From Salipiger abyssi (lineage in GTDB: Bacteria > Pseudomonadota > Alphaproteobacteria > Rhodobacterales > Rhodobacteraceae): a stretch of 64,000 bases of DNA. The translations under genes were made by a program, and so were the position numbers. The notes under the pieces were generated by a model. The model was given only the letters and a program-made list of their open reading frames with translations. It did not search any database and was not told the origin of the DNA. Shown here piece after piece: positions 18,297-28,471 of the stretch (position 1 is the first letter of the stretch; each line of letters begins with the position of its first letter). The stretch is from NCBI RefSeq assembly GCF_001975705.1, contig NZ_CP015093.1, positions 4,182,391-4,246,390 of the forward strand, read 5' to 3'.

Positions 18297-19697
18297 TCAG
18301 TCCCACCACGGGCCGTGCGGCGCGTCTTTTCCGTCGACCCGGTCGAAGCCGTGATGGCCGAAGAAATCGCGTTGCGCCTGGATCAGCGCCGCCGTGCCGC
18401 GCGGCTGGCGCATCGTGTCCCAGAAGCTCAGCGCCGAGCCCAGCACCGGCAGCGGGAATCCGGCCCCGATGGCCTGCGCCACGAGGCGGCGCAGCGCCGG
18501 GATGCCGCGCGCGAAGGTCCCGGCAAAGCCCGGCGCGAGGATCAGCTGCCCCTCCGGCGCACCGTCACGGAACGCCGCCGCGATATCGTCGAGCAGTTTC
18601 GCGCGAATGATGCAGCCCGCCCGCCAGATCTCGGCGATCCGCGCGAAATCGAGCTGCCAGCCATATTCCTCCGAGGCCGCGTCGAGAATCCGGAAGCCCT
18701 GCGCATATTCCAGCACCCGCGCCGCCAGCAGCGCCGCCTCCAGATCGTCCGGCACGATCTCCAGCGCGCCGCGTTCGCTTCCGAACGCCTCCCCGGCCCG
18801 TTCGCGCAGCGGCTTTTCCGCCGACCAGGCGCGCGCGGCCACCGCGCCCTCGATCATCGTCGCCGACTGGCCGAGCCGCACCGCCTCGATGGCGGTCCAG
18901 CGGCCCGTGCCCTTCTGGCCGGCGCGGTCGAGAATGGCATCCACCATCGGCCCGGCCGCCAGCGGATCGTCATGGCGTAACACCTCGGCGGTGATCTCGT
19001 AGAGATAGCTGCCGAGCGGCCCCGCGTTCCAGGCCGCGAAGCGCTCCGCCACCTCGTCCACCGACAGCCCCGCGCCAAAGCGCAGCAGGTCGTAGGTTTC
19101 GGCGATCATCTGCATATCGGCATATTCGATGCCGTTATGCACCGTCTTGACGAAATGCCCGGCCCCGTCCGGCCCCATGCGGTCGACGCAGGGCGCGCCC
19201 TCGAACCGCGCGGCGATGGCGGTCAGGATCGGTTTCAGCCCCGTCCAGCTCTCTTCCGAGCCGCCGAACATCATCGACGGCCCGTGCCGCGCCCCGTCCT
19301 CGCCGCCGGACACGCCCATGCCGACGAAATGCAGCCCCGCCGCCGCCATCCGCTCCGTGCGCCGGATGGTATCGTGAAAATCCGCATTGCCCGCGTCGAT
19401 CACCGTATCGCCGGGATCGAGCAGCGGGATCACCTCGTCCAGCATGTCGTCGATGGGCCTCGTCGACGGGATCATCGCCAGCAGCAGCCGGGGCCGCGGC
19501 AGCGCCGCGATCAGCGCCGGCAGATCGGGCGCGGAGGTGACATCGCCGGCAAATGGCGCGGCGCGGGTGGCAAAGGCGTCGATCAGATCGTCGGTCCGGT
19601 TCGAAACCGCAATGGCGATGCCCTGCTCGGCCATGTTGAGCGCCAGCGCCGAGCCCATCGTGCCCAGCCCGTAAATTCCGATCTTCGGCTCCGCCAT
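18297..19697 (-). CDS. gnd: 6-phosphogluconate dehydrogenase (decarboxylating)
   Basis: A 466-residue oxidoreductase of the pentose phosphate pathway that converts 6-phosphogluconate to ribulose-5-phosphate with CO2 release. The N-terminal GIYGLGTMGSALALNMAE is the dinucleotide-binding loop, with NRT after strand two suggesting NADP preference. FVGMGVSGGEDGARHGPSMM, KTVHNGIEYADMQ and the catalytic Lys/Glu pair are in place. The length is that of the long dimeric form. It stands alone, with gene-end motifs on both sides. Confidence 0.95.
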   Translation of the reverse strand: MAEPKIGIYGLGTMGSALALNMAEQGIAIAVSNRTDDLIDAFATRAAPFAGDVTSAPDLPALIAALPRPRLLLAMIPSTRPIDDMLDEVIPLLDPGDTVIDAGNADFHDTIRRTERMAAAGLHFVGMGVSGGEDGARHGPSMMFGGSEESWTGLKPILTAIAARFEGAPCVDRMGPDGAGHFVKTVHNGIEYADMQMIAETYDLLRFGAGLSVDEVAERFAAWNAGPLGSYLYEITAEVLRHDDPLAAGPMVDAILDRAGQKGTGRWTAIEAVRLGQSATMIEGAVAARAWSAEKPLRERAGEAFGSERGALEIVPDDLEAALLAARVLEYAQGFRILDAASEEYGWQLDFARIAEIWRAGCIIRAKLLDDIAAAFRDGAPEGQLILAPGFAGTFARGIPALRRLVAQAIGAGFPLPVLGSALSFWDTMRQPRGTAALIQAQRDFFGHHGFDRVDGKDAPHGPWWD

Positions 19698-19904
19698 CTC
19701 TGCCTCCTTGCGCGTGACAGCGCTAACCTAGCTATCCCGCCGCTGCCGGCAATACGCATTCGCGCACAGCCGCCCTTCGCGCGCGCCCTCAAGGAAAAGG
19801 CGCGGAGACATCCGCCCCCGCGCCCTCTGCGTCTTATGTGTCTTCTCTTTGGCAAATACGCCGCGGCGACCGTGCCACGGGCGGCGCCTGCGCATCGGGG
19901 CGGC

Positions 19905-20831
19905 TCAGCCGCCCACGCACCAGCGCATGATTGCCTTTTGCGCGTGCAGCCGGTTCTCGGCCTCGTCCCAGATCACCGATTGCGGCCCGTCCATCACCTC
20001 CGAGGTCACTTCTTCCCCGCGATGCGCCGGCAGGCAATGCATGAAGAGCGCGTCCTTGCCCGCCGCCTCCATCAGCTTTTCGTTCACCTGATAGGGCCGC
20101 AGCATATTGTGGCGCCGCTCGCGCGCGCTCTGCGCATCATGCATCGAGACCCAGGTGTCGGCGACCACCAGGTCGGCGCCCTCGACGGCCTTGAACGGGT
20201 CGCGCTCGATGGTCACGGTGCTGCCCGCGTTGCGCGCCAGCCCGACGAATTCCATCTCCGGATCGAGCTGCACCGGGCCGGTGAAGGTGAGGTCGAAGCC
20301 GAACTGTCCCGCCGCGTGCAGGAAGGAGGCACAGACATTGTTGCCGTCGCCGCACCACACCACCTTCTTGCCGGCGATGGGGCCGCGATGCTCCTCGAAG
20401 GTCATCACATCGGCCATGATCTGGCAGGGATGCGTGCGGTCGGTCAGCCCGTTGATCACCGGCACCGTGGCGTATTCGGCCATCTCAATCAGCACAGATT
20501 CATCGAAGGTCCGGATCATGATCATGTCGACAAAGCGCGACATCACCCGTGCGGTATCCGCGATGGTCTCGCCATGGCCGAGCTGCATGTCGCTGCCCGA
20601 GAGCACCATGGTCTGCCCGCCCATCTGGCGCACACCCACGTCGAAGGAGGTGCGCGTCCGGGTCGAGGGCTTCTCGAAGATCAGCGCGACCATATGGTCC
20701 TTGAGCGGCAGATCGTCGTCTTTGGCGGCCTTGGGGCGACCGTTGCGGGCGGTCTTGATCGCCCTGGCGCTGTCGATGATCTCCCGCAGGGCGGTCTTGT
20801 CGGTTTTGTGGATGTCCAGAAAATGGTTCAT
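19905..20831 (-). CDS. argF: Ornithine carbamoyltransferase
   Basis: A 308-residue transferase making citrulline from ornithine and carbamoyl phosphate. The carbamoyl-phosphate loop is [12 protein letters not shown], followed by HPCQ and the ornithine-binding [11 protein letters not shown]; the C-terminus ends [14 protein letters not shown]. The ATG at 20831 ([12 protein letters not shown]) is the family start; the longer open frame covers an intergenic motif (CCCGGGATATTT). argD lies upstream on the same strand, so the two form an arginine synthesis unit. Confidence 0.95.
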   Translation of the reverse strand: MNHFLDIHKTDKTALREIIDSARAIKTARNGRPKAAKDDDLPLKDHMVALIFEKPSTRTRTSFDVGVRQMGGQTMVLSGSDMQLGHGETIADTARVMSRFVDMIMIRTFDESVLIEMAEYATVPVINGLTDRTHPCQIMADVMTFEEHRGPIAGKKVVWCGDGNNVCASFLHAAGQFGFDLTFTGPVQLDPEMEFVGLARNAGSTVTIERDPFKAVEGADLVVADTWVSMHDAQSARERRHNMLRPYQVNEKLMEAAGKDALFMHCLPAHRGEEVTSEVMDGPQSVIWDEAENRLHAQKAIMRWCVGG

Positions 20832-20932
20832 GATCGTATCGCTTTTTTCGGAGGGGGTGACGGGGCGCTGCCCCTGCCCCCGGAACGGGTCCGGGGGCAT
20901 TCCCCCGGGATATTTAGAGCCAATGGAAACGC

Positions 20933-22108
20933 TCAGGCGGTTTCCAGCGCGGAGGCGGCGGCGTCGAGACGGGCGATGGCCTCGGCGATCTCGTCATCCG
21001 AGATCGTCAGCGCCGGCAGCAGGCGGACCACATTGTCGGCGGCGGGCACGGTGATCACCAGCGCCTCATAGCCGGCCTTGACGAATTCCGCCGGGGCCGG
21101 CTTGACCTTGAGCCCCAGCATCAGGCCGGAGCCGCGCACCTCCTCGAAGATGTCGGGATGCGCCGCGATCAGCCCTTCGAGCTTCTGCCGCAGGAAGCCG
21201 GCCTTGCGGTTAACCTCCGCGAGAAACTCCGGCTCGGCCACGTGATCCATCACCGCGCAGCCAACGGCGCAGCCCAGCGGGTTGCCGCCATAGGTCGAGC
21301 CATGGGTGCCGGCGGTCATGCCGGAGGCCGCCTCTTCGGTCGCCAGCACCGCGCCCAGAGGGAAGCCGCCGCCGATGCCCTTGGCCACCATCATGATGTC
21401 GGGGACGATCCCCGCCCATTCATGCGCGAAGAGCCGCCCCGTGCGGCCCATGCCGCATTGCACCTCGTCGAGCACCAGCAGGCAGCCCTTTTCGTCGCAA
21501 AGCGCGCGGATCGCCTTCAGCTCGTCATCGGGCAGCGGTCGGATGCCGCCCTCGCCCTGGATCGGCTCCAGCAGCACGGCGGCGGTATTGTCGTCGATGG
21601 CGTCTTTCAGCGCGTCGAAATCGCGCCAGTCGAGATGTTTGAAGCCGGGCAGCAGCGGGCCGAACCCCTTGACCATCTTTTCCGAACCGGCGGCGGCGAT
21701 GCCCGCCGAGGACCGGCCATGGAAGGAGCCGGAAAAGGCGATGATATCGGTCTTTTCGGGCAGGCCTTTGTCATACCAGTATTTCCGCGCCATCTTGACC
21801 GCCAGCTCGCAGGCCTCGGTGCCGGAATTGGTAAAGAAGACAGTGTCGGCGAATGTCGCACCCACCAGCTTGTCGGCCAGCGCCTGCTGCTGCGGGATCT
21901 CGTAGAGGTTCGAGACATGCCAGAGCTTGCCCGCCTGCTCGGTCAGCGCCGCGACCAGCGCGGGATGGGCATGGCCCAGCGCGTTCACCGCGATGCCGCT
22001 GCCCAGATCGAGGAATCGGCGGCCGTCTTCCTCCACCAGCCAGGAGCCTTCGCCCTTCACGAAGTGCAGGGGCGCGCGGGTATAGGTGGGCAGGACGGAC
22101 GGGATCAT
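20933..22108 (-). CDS. argD: Acetylornithine aminotransferase (class III, PLP)
   Basis: A 391-residue PLP enzyme converting N-acetylglutamate semialdehyde to N-acetylornithine. Visible motifs are [47 protein letters not shown] and the PLP-lysine region [15 protein letters not shown]. The start ATG at 22108 ([14 protein letters not shown]) fits the family. It is followed by argF. Some members also act on succinylornithine or succinyldiaminopimelate; linkage to argF favours arginine synthesis. Confidence 0.94.
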   Translation of the reverse strand: MIPSVLPTYTRAPLHFVKGEGSWLVEEDGRRFLDLGSGIAVNALGHAHPALVAALTEQAGKLWHVSNLYEIPQQQALADKLVGATFADTVFFTNSGTEACELAVKMARKYWYDKGLPEKTDIIAFSGSFHGRSSAGIAAAGSEKMVKGFGPLLPGFKHLDWRDFDALKDAIDDNTAAVLLEPIQGEGGIRPLPDDELKAIRALCDEKGCLLVLDEVQCGMGRTGRLFAHEWAGIVPDIMMVAKGIGGGFPLGAVLATEEAASGMTAGTHGSTYGGNPLGCAVGCAVMDHVAEPEFLAEVNRKAGFLRQKLEGLIAAHPDIFEEVRGSGLMLGLKVKPAPAEFVKAGYEALVITVPAADNVVRLLPALTISDDEIAEAIARLDAAASALETA

Positions 22109-22686
22109 TGAGAAATCCTCAGCATAGGAGGCCCGATAGGTGCCAAGGGCTTGGGGCCGAGTCAAGTTTTATGGGGTTGTGACGTGCAACGGGGCGCCGT
22201 CCCTTGCGGGAGGCGGGAAAGAGGAGCCTTCAGGCTCGTCGGATTCGGGGCGCGTGCGTCATGGGATGTGCTGATACAGGAATGCTGGCGTTTGGCAAGG
22301 GGGATGTGACGACGCCCCCACGGCCAATCAGCGCGCCCGATGCAGAGGCGTGGAGGCTGAGGATGATCGCCCGAGGCGCCACCGTCCCATTCCATCCCTT
22401 ATGCGCCGGCAGATATGCCCCCCGTCGAAAGCCCACGCATCCCTCGCATCCGGGTCTCGGCAGCAGTGGAAATACGATGACTTGTCGATGAATTTCGGGA
22501 CTATACCTTTTTATCACGATTTCGGCACACACGATCAATTCCAATTAAACTTGAAATAAAGTTACTTTTTAAATACGAATAATTATCAGAGAATTTCGCG
22601 CTGAGCACGGGTATTATCCGGCGGCGCTTTCCGCCCTGTCATCCCAAAATAGCGGGATCGTCTCAATTCCGAGGAGGGCCGCCCCA
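22109..22686. other. Long intergenic region between argD and a hybrid kinase
   Basis: No gene is supported in this stretch. The first 370 bases are GC-rich. Bases about 22490-22610 are markedly A/T-rich for this genome. TTGAAA at 22551-22556 with TACGAA 17 bases later is a possible weak promoter for the kinase. A GAGGAGGG ribosome site at about 22669-22676 serves the kinase ATG at 22687. Promoters of both divergent genes must lie here. Confidence 0.5.
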
Positions 22687-24705
22687 ATGAACAGAGACGT
22701 CGCGGCGAAGCCGGACTATCAGGCCTGGTCGGTGAGGCTTTCGGCTGTCTGTGCCGCGATTGCGCTGCTGGACCTGATCCTCGGCTGGATTGCAGGCATC
22801 GACTTCTTCGTGAGATTGCGGCCCGGATACCCGGCGATGGTCCCCGGCACGGCGATTTGCGTGCTTCTGGGCAGCGCGGGAGCCGCGGCAAAGACCCGGG
22901 ACGGCAGGTTGTCGGCAGTCAGCCTGGCCTGCGGCGCCGTAATCCCGGTCATCGTTCTTCTGACCTATCTGGTTCCGGCCTTCGATCTCGGACCGGACGC
23001 CATGTCGATCGGCACGGCGGTCGCCAGCCTTTCCGTTGCGGCCTGCCTGCTATTCGGCCACTTTCGGCATAAGGGCGAATTTATCACGCTCATATCCGCA
23101 ACGCTCGGCCTGAGTGCCGTCGCAATCCCGCTGCTCGGCTATATCTTTAACGCCGAGGCGCTCTTTTCCAATCCGATCTATACGAAAATGGCGCTGCATA
23201 CGGCGGCGAGCTTTATGCTGCTCTTTCTCGCGCTGCTTCTGCTGATCCCGGAGACCGGCTGGATGCGGGTCGTCACCGCGCCGGAACGCGGCAGCCAGAT
23301 GCTGCGCCGTCTCCTGCCCGTTCTGATTTTCGGGCCGGTCGGGCTGACCGAGCTGGCGCTGATCGCGTCGCGCCGAGACATGCTGTCTCCGGATCTCCGG
23401 GCTGCCGTTCTGACCTATGTCATGATCGCCCTGACCGGCAGCGCTGCGATTTTCTTTGCGCATCTGGCAAATGTGTCCGAGCGTCTGGCCGCGGAATCGG
23501 ACCGCCGGCGGCGCGACAGCGAACGGGCGCGGCAGGCTGTGGAGCTGGCCATGGAACGCGGCCAGAGGATCGAGTCGCTGGGCCGGCTGGTCGGCGGAGT
23601 CGCGCATGATTTCAACAACACGCTCGCGGTCATCGTCGGCAATCTGGAACTTCTGCAACACGACAAGGACGAGAAAACCCATGAGGTCTATGTCGCAGAG
23701 GCGATCAGCGCCGCGAACCAGGCGGCACAGTTGACCGGCCAGCTTCTGGCCTATGGCCGCAAGTCGCGGCTCAAGCCAACGGATGCGCGCATCGACGAGC
23801 TCGCGCGCGAGGCGGTGCGGATGTTCGAGCGGCTCTGCCCGGCGAATATCACGATCGCCCCGCGTTTCGCCGCGCCGCAGGCGGTGATTCATGTGGACGA
23901 GTCAGGCTTTCGCCAGGCGCTGCTGAATATCCTCATCAACGCGCGCGATGCCCAGCCCGGCGGCGGGCGCATCGAGCTTTCCACTGCGATCGAACGACAC
24001 GGTCAGGAAGACGTGACCGGGTTCGCGGCACAGGAAGAGCTCTGGCCGGGCCTCTTCGCGGTGGTCACCGTCGCGGATAGCGGGCCGGGCATGGCGCCGC
24101 AGACGCTGGGGCTCGCAACGGACCCGTTCTTTACGACGAAACCGGTCGGAGAAGGGACCGGGCTTGGCCTGTCGGTGGCATCGGGCTTTTGCCGGCAATC
24201 CGGCGGCGGTCTGTCGCTGGAAAACGCGGAAGAAGGCACCGGGCTGGTGGTCACGATGGCCTTCCCGCTTGCCGGTTGTGGCGCGGCCGATGCCGTTTCC
24301 GAAACCGATCGGTCGAGCGGGACCGCCAGCCTCGCGCGGCGGGTTCTTGTCGTGGAGGATGAGGTACAGGTGCGGCAGGTCATGATGCGCCAGCTCACGT
24401 TTGACGGGCATGACGTCGAGCTATGCTCCTCGGGCCAGGAGGCGCTTGACCTGCTGCAAAGCGGTTACCGCCCGGATCTGGTCATTACCGACCTCGCCAT
24501 GCCCGGCCCGGTCCAGGGCGGCGCGCTGTCGCGCATGATCCGTGCGGAATATCCCGAGATACACGTCATTCTCATGTCGGGTTACGAATCTCCCCGGCAG
24601 AAGCTCGAACGCGACAGCGGCGAGCGCTTTCTGCAAAAGCCGATCAACTGGCAGGTGCTTCGCGAGGTCGTGGCCTCGGTTCCGAGATCGTCACAGGAGG
24701 ACTGA
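22687..24705 (+). CDS. Membrane hybrid histidine kinase with receiver domain
   Basis: A 672-residue sensor kinase. Residues 1-265 hold about seven or eight hydrophobic segments with no recognisable ligand domain (WSVRLSAVCAAIALLDLIL through IALTGSAAIFFAHLA). A short coiled linker follows, then a HisKA box GGVAHDFNNTLAVIVGNLELL (phosphorylated His near residue 310), an HATPase domain (NILINARDA, DSGPGM, GTGLGLSV) and a C-terminal receiver (VLVVEDEVQVRQ, phospho-acceptor Asp in VITDLAMPG). No separate response regulator is adjacent. The input signal is unknown; the layout suggests an integral-membrane stimulus. Confidence 0.88.
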   Translation: MNRDVAAKPDYQAWSVRLSAVCAAIALLDLILGWIAGIDFFVRLRPGYPAMVPGTAICVLLGSAGAAAKTRDGRLSAVSLACGAVIPVIVLLTYLVPAFDLGPDAMSIGTAVASLSVAACLLFGHFRHKGEFITLISATLGLSAVAIPLLGYIFNAEALFSNPIYTKMALHTAASFMLLFLALLLLIPETGWMRVVTAPERGSQMLRRLLPVLIFGPVGLTELALIASRRDMLSPDLRAAVLTYVMIALTGSAAIFFAHLANVSERLAAESDRRRRDSERARQAVELAMERGQRIESLGRLVGGVAHDFNNTLAVIVGNLELLQHDKDEKTHEVYVAEAISAANQAAQLTGQLLAYGRKSRLKPTDARIDELAREAVRMFERLCPANITIAPRFAAPQAVIHVDESGFRQALLNILINARDAQPGGGRIELSTAIERHGQEDVTGFAAQEELWPGLFAVVTVADSGPGMAPQTLGLATDPFFTTKPVGEGTGLGLSVASGFCRQSGGGLSLENAEEGTGLVVTMAFPLAGCGAADAVSETDRSSGTASLARRVLVVEDEVQVRQVMMRQLTFDGHDVELCSSGQEALDLLQSGYRPDLVITDLAMPGPVQGGALSRMIRAEYPEIHVILMSGYESPRQKLERDSGERFLQKPINWQVLREVVASVPRSSQED

Positions 24706-24740
24706 TCTGGCCGAGAGTGGCTCAAGGCATTTCTCTCGGC

Positions 24741-25508
24741 TCAGCCGAACACCGCCTCCGGGTACCCCACCCCCATCAGATAGAGCCCCTGCGGCGGGCA
24801 GACCGGCCCGCAGGCCGCGCGGTCACAGGCCTCCAGCGCCGTCTTCACGTCACCCGGCGCCCAGCTCCCCGCGCCCACCCGCTCCAGCGTGCCGACGATG
24901 CTGCGCACCTGGTTGTGCAGGAAGCTGCGGGCGCGCAGGGAGAAATGGAATTCCGTGCCCGCCCCGGTCTCGACCTGCTCGATCCGGATCTCGTCCAGCG
25001 TCTTCACCGGCGAGGCCGCCTGGCACATGGTCGAGCGGAAGGTGGTGAAATCGTGAAGGCCGATGAGATGCGCCGCGCCCGCCCGCATCGCCCCGAGATC
25101 GAGCGGATTCATCACCCGCCAGACCTGCCCCGCCTCCAGCGTCGCAGGGGCGCGGCGCACCAGCAGGCGGAAAAGATAGCGCCGCTCCAGAGCCGAAAAC
25201 CGCGCGTGCCAGTCGTCATCTACAGCGGCACAGGCACGGATCGCCACCGGTGCTGGCTTGAGGTGATAGTTCAGCGCCTCGGAAAGCCGGAACGGATCCC
25301 AGTCCTTCGCCATGTCGCAATGGGCCACCTGACCGCGCGCATGCACGCCCGCATCGGTGCGCCCGGCGGCGGCAATCGTGTGATCGCGCGGCTCGAGACG
25401 CGCCAGCGCGGCCTCGATCGCGCCCTGCACCGAGGGCTGATCCGCCTGCCGCTGCCAGCCCGAAAAAGGCCCGCCGTCATATTCCACCAAAAGCGCGTAT
25501 CTGGGCAT
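24741..25508 (-). CDS. truA: tRNA pseudouridine(38-40) synthase
   Basis: A 255-residue enzyme that makes pseudouridine in the anticodon arm. The catalytic Asp52 lies in [27 protein letters not shown] near the N-terminus and [18 protein letters not shown] near the C-terminus are family marks. It is convergent with the hybrid kinase. The ATG at 25508 ([12 protein letters not shown]) is the conserved start. Confidence 0.95.
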   Translation of the reverse strand: MPRYALLVEYDGGPFSGWQRQADQPSVQGAIEAALARLEPRDHTIAAAGRTDAGVHARGQVAHCDMAKDWDPFRLSEALNYHLKPAPVAIRACAAVDDDWHARFSALERRYLFRLLVRRAPATLEAGQVWRVMNPLDLGAMRAGAAHLIGLHDFTTFRSTMCQAASPVKTLDEIRIEQVETGAGTEFHFSLRARSFLHNQVRSIVGTLERVGAGSWAPGDVKTALEACDRAACGPVCPPQGLYLMGVGYPEAVFG

Positions 25509-25584
25509 GACGGCCCCTTAGCCCCTCCGTCCGTGTCCGGCAATCCCCACCCTTGCGCATCCGTATCGGGACGGGTTGAGAAAT

Positions 25585-25602
25585 TGTAACGGTTTCATTA
25601 CA
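25585..25602 (+). promoter_or_regulatory. Inverted repeat TGTAA-N8-TTACA before Nudix-phosphate transporter pair
   Basis: TGTAA (25585-25589) and TTACA (25598-25602) are separated by 8 bases and lie 39 bases before the Nudix start, in a locally A/T-richer stretch. It could be an operator overlapping a promoter. A Pho-box is imaginable because a phosphate transporter follows, but the bases do not match the usual direct-repeat CTGTCAT pattern. Confidence 0.35.
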
Positions 25603-25640
25603 CAGCGCCGATCCATGTCAAAGGTCTAGGTATCGCTACT

Positions 25641-26120
25641 GTGTTCGCCCGTGTCTGGAAACGCTACATCGCCCCGGTTCTGAGCCGCCCGCCGCGGTTC
25701 CAGGTGGCAGCGCTTTGCTACCGACACGGCGAGACCGGCCCCGAGGTTCTGCTGATCACCTCGCGCACGACGAAACGCTGGATCATTCCCAAGGGCTGGC
25801 CGATTCACGGCACCGATGGCGGCGGCACCGCGCTTCAGGAAGCCTGGGAAGAGGCCGGGGTGAAGCCGCGCGGCGGCCGCCCCCTGCGCATCGGGCGCTA
25901 TCGCTATCACAAGGTGCTGAGCGGCGGCCTCCCGATCATGACCGATGTCGATGTCTATGCCATCGAGGTCGAAAAGCTCTATGAAACCTTTCCCGAAGCC
26001 GGCGAACGCCAGCGCAGCTGGATGACGCCCGACGAGGCCGCCGAGCTGGTCGACGAGGACCAGCTCAAGGCGCTGCTGCGCGATCTGCCGGAACTGCCGG
26101 ACAGCACGCGCCGGGGCTGA
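25641..26120 (+). CDS. Nudix hydrolase
   Basis: A 159-residue hydrolase of nucleoside diphosphates linked to another group. It has PKGWPIHG and the Nudix-type helix ALQEAWEEAGV (about residues 69-79), where the usual RE is QE. The PKGWP opening resembles the diphosphoinositol-polyphosphate or diadenosine-polyphosphate subgroup. The start is a GTG at 25641 (MFARVWKRYIAP). It is 37 bases upstream of a PiT transporter on the same strand, suggesting a joint role in phosphate or polyphosphate economy, which is inference. Confidence 0.85.
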   Translation: MFARVWKRYIAPVLSRPPRFQVAALCYRHGETGPEVLLITSRTTKRWIIPKGWPIHGTDGGGTALQEAWEEAGVKPRGGRPLRIGRYRYHKVLSGGLPIMTDVDVYAIEVEKLYETFPEAGERQRSWMTPDEAAELVDEDQLKALLRDLPELPDSTRRG

Positions 26121-26157
26121 GCTCCGCGCGCCCGCGCCATCAAGGACGACTTTTCCC

Positions 26158-27639
26158 GTGTCACAGGACAGCACCAGCCATCAGTGGAAGACACTGGACC
26201 AGGACCTCAACCGCCTGTCGCGGCTCGAGGCCGCCACCATGTACAGCGCAAGGCCGCTGGTGGGGGTCGGCATCTCGCTGGTCTTCGTCACGCTGGCGGC
26301 GCTGGCGGCGGCGCTCTTCACCGGCGGCGAGCCGCAGGGGCTTGCCGTGGTGGTGGCGGCGGCCTTCGGCGCCTATATGGCGCTGAATATCGGCGCCAAT
26401 GACGTGGCCAACAATATGGGCCCCGCAGTGGGCGCCAAGGCGCTGTCGATGCTGGGCGCCATCGCCATCGCGGCGATCTGCGAAAGCGCCGGCGCGCTGC
26501 TGGCGGGCGGCGACGTGGTCTCGACGATCTCCAAGGGCATCATCGACCCGCAGGGGCTGGCAGACGGGCGGGTCTTTGTCTGGGCAATGATGGCGGCGCT
26601 GCTCTCGGCCTCGATCTGGGTGAATATCGCCACCTGGATCGGCGCGCCGGTCTCCACCACCCATTCCGTCGTCGGCGGCGTCATGGGCGCGGGCATCGCG
26701 GCGGCGGGGCTCGGAACGGTGAGCTGGCCCACCATGGGCGCCATCGCCGCAAGCTGGGTGATCTCGCCGCTGCTGGGCGGGGTGATCGCGGCGGCGATGC
26801 TGGCCTTCATCAAGTGGCGGGTGATCTATGTCGCCGACAAGATCGCCGCCGCGCGGGTCTGGGTGCCGGTGCTGATCGGCGTGATGAGCGCTGCCTTCGC
26901 CACCTATCTCTCGATCAAGGGGCTGAGCCATGTGATGAAGATCGGCCTGCCGCTGGCGCTGACAATCGGCGCGGCGGCGGGCGTTCTGGTCTGGCTGATC
27001 TCGGTGCCCTTCATCCGCCGCCAGTCGCGCGGGATGGAGAACCGCAACCGCTCTCTCAAGACGCTGTTCCGGCTGCCGCTGGTGGTTTCGGCAGGGCTCC
27101 TGTCCTTTGCCCATGGCGCCAATGACGTGGCCAATGCGGTGGGGCCGCTGGCCGCCGTGGTCTATGCCCAGCAATCGGCGGAGGTCGCGGGCGAGGTGTC
27201 GATCCCACTCTGGGTCATGGTGATCGGCGCGCTGGGGATCTCCTTCGGCCTCGTCCTCTTCGGCCCCAAACTGATCGGCATGGTGGGCAGCCAGATCACC
27301 AAGCTCAACCCGATGCGCGCCTATTGCGTGGCGCTATCGGCGGCGGTGACCGTGATCGCCGCCTCCTGGCTCGGCCTGCCGGTCAGCTCCACCCATATCG
27401 CCGTGGGCGGGGTGTTCGGCGTCGGCTTCTTCCGCGAATGGTACATGGAGCGCCGCGCCCGCCGCATCGCTGACAACCGCCCCGTGGCGCAGCGCATCGC
27501 CCGGCAGGAACGTGCCCGGCGCAAGCTGGTGCGGCGGTCGCATTTCATGACCATCGTCGCGGCCTGGGTGGTCACCGTGCCCGCCGCGGCGCTGCTTTCG
27601 GCGCTGTGCTTCTGGCTGCTACAGGGGCTGGGTTTCTAA
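26158..27639 (+). CDS. PiT-family inorganic phosphate transporter
   Basis: A 493-residue integral membrane protein with about 11-12 segments. Both copies of the PiT signature are clear: GANDVANNMGPAVGAKAL near residue 80 and GANDVANAVGPLAAVV near residue 320, each followed by a conserved STTHS/SSTH motif (GAPVSTTHSVVGGVMG and LPVSSTHIAVGG). These secondary transporters carry metal-phosphate with protons or sodium. The start is GTG at 26158 and the N-terminal 35 residues are soluble. It is likely cotranscribed with the Nudix gene. Confidence 0.95.
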   Translation: MSQDSTSHQWKTLDQDLNRLSRLEAATMYSARPLVGVGISLVFVTLAALAAALFTGGEPQGLAVVVAAAFGAYMALNIGANDVANNMGPAVGAKALSMLGAIAIAAICESAGALLAGGDVVSTISKGIIDPQGLADGRVFVWAMMAALLSASIWVNIATWIGAPVSTTHSVVGGVMGAGIAAAGLGTVSWPTMGAIAASWVISPLLGGVIAAAMLAFIKWRVIYVADKIAAARVWVPVLIGVMSAAFATYLSIKGLSHVMKIGLPLALTIGAAAGVLVWLISVPFIRRQSRGMENRNRSLKTLFRLPLVVSAGLLSFAHGANDVANAVGPLAAVVYAQQSAEVAGEVSIPLWVMVIGALGISFGLVLFGPKLIGMVGSQITKLNPMRAYCVALSAAVTVIAASWLGLPVSSTHIAVGGVFGVGFFREWYMERRARRIADNRPVAQRIARQERARRKLVRRSHFMTIVAAWVVTVPAAALLSALCFWLLQGLGF

Positions 27640-27685
27640 GCCCCCCGCCCGCGCCCGAGCCGGACAAAGACGGCAGCCCCAAATG

Positions 27686-27718
27686 AAAACGCCCCGCGCG
27701 GACTGCGCGGGGCGTTTG
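27686..27718. terminator. Bidirectional intrinsic terminator between PiT gene and sodB
   Basis: Perfect 12-bp stem AACGCCCCGCGC (27688-27699) with GCGCGGGGCGTT (27705-27716), loop GGACT. A-run on the left and T residues on the right mean it can end both convergent transcripts. Confidence 0.88.
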
Positions 27719-27743
27719 CGTTCGACGGGTATAATCCCAGGGA

Positions 27744-28343
27744 TCACATGCGCGAGGCGACGTTTTCCCAGTTCACCAGGTTGTCGAGGAAGTTGGCCAG
27801 ATAGGCCGGGCGCTTGTTGCGGAAGTCGATGTAGTAGGAATGCTCCCACACGTCGCAGCCCAGCAGCGCGGTCTGGCCGAAGCAGAGCGGGTTCACGCCG
27901 TTTTCGGTCTTGGTGACCTTCAGGCCACCGTCGGTGTCCTTCACCAGCCAGGCCCAGCCCGAGCCGAACTGGCCGGCACCGGCGGCGGCGAAATCTTCCT
28001 TGAATTTCTCGATCGTGCCGAAGGAGTCCTTCAGCGCCGCTTCCAGCTCGGAGGGCATGCCGGACTCGTCGCCGCCCATCATTTCCCAGAACTGGCTGTG
28101 GTTCCAGTGCTGCGAGGCGTTGTTGAAGATGCCGCTCTGCGCCACGGCGCCAGCCTCATAGGTGCCGGTCACGATCTCTTCGAGGCTCTTGCCCGCCCAC
28201 TCGGTGCCGTCGACCAGCTTGTTCAGCGTGGTCACATAGGTGTTGTGGTGGATGTCATGGTGGTATTCCAGCGTCTCCTTGGACATGCCCTTGGAGGCGA
28301 GAGCGTCATGTGCATAGGGAAGATCGGGAAGTTCGAACGACAT
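27744..28343 (-). CDS. sodB: Superoxide dismutase (Fe/Mn type)
   Basis: A 199-residue superoxide dismutase. Metal ligands are read as His in HHDIHHNTYV, His in NNASQHWNHSQFW, and Asp/His in CDVWEHSYYIDFRN. The run AGAGQFGSGWAWLV is typical of iron-type enzymes, so cytoplasmic Fe-SOD is more likely than Mn-SOD. The ATG at 28343 (MSFELPDLPYAHDAL) has AGAGGAT upstream. It is a single gene. Confidence 0.95.
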   Translation of the reverse strand: MSFELPDLPYAHDALASKGMSKETLEYHHDIHHNTYVTTLNKLVDGTEWAGKSLEEIVTGTYEAGAVAQSGIFNNASQHWNHSQFWEMMGGDESGMPSELEAALKDSFGTIEKFKEDFAAAGAGQFGSGWAWLVKDTDGGLKVTKTENGVNPLCFGQTALLGCDVWEHSYYIDFRNKRPAYLANFLDNLVNWENVASRM

Positions 28344-28471
28344 TGAGATATCCTCTTGGCGTTGAGTGAATTTGCACGACATTCCTAGACCCGCATAGCG
28401 TGAGGTCAAGTCAGTCCTTGGAAAAACGTCCCGGGATGCGGAATGTTCCACGTCCCGGCACGGGAGGGGGG

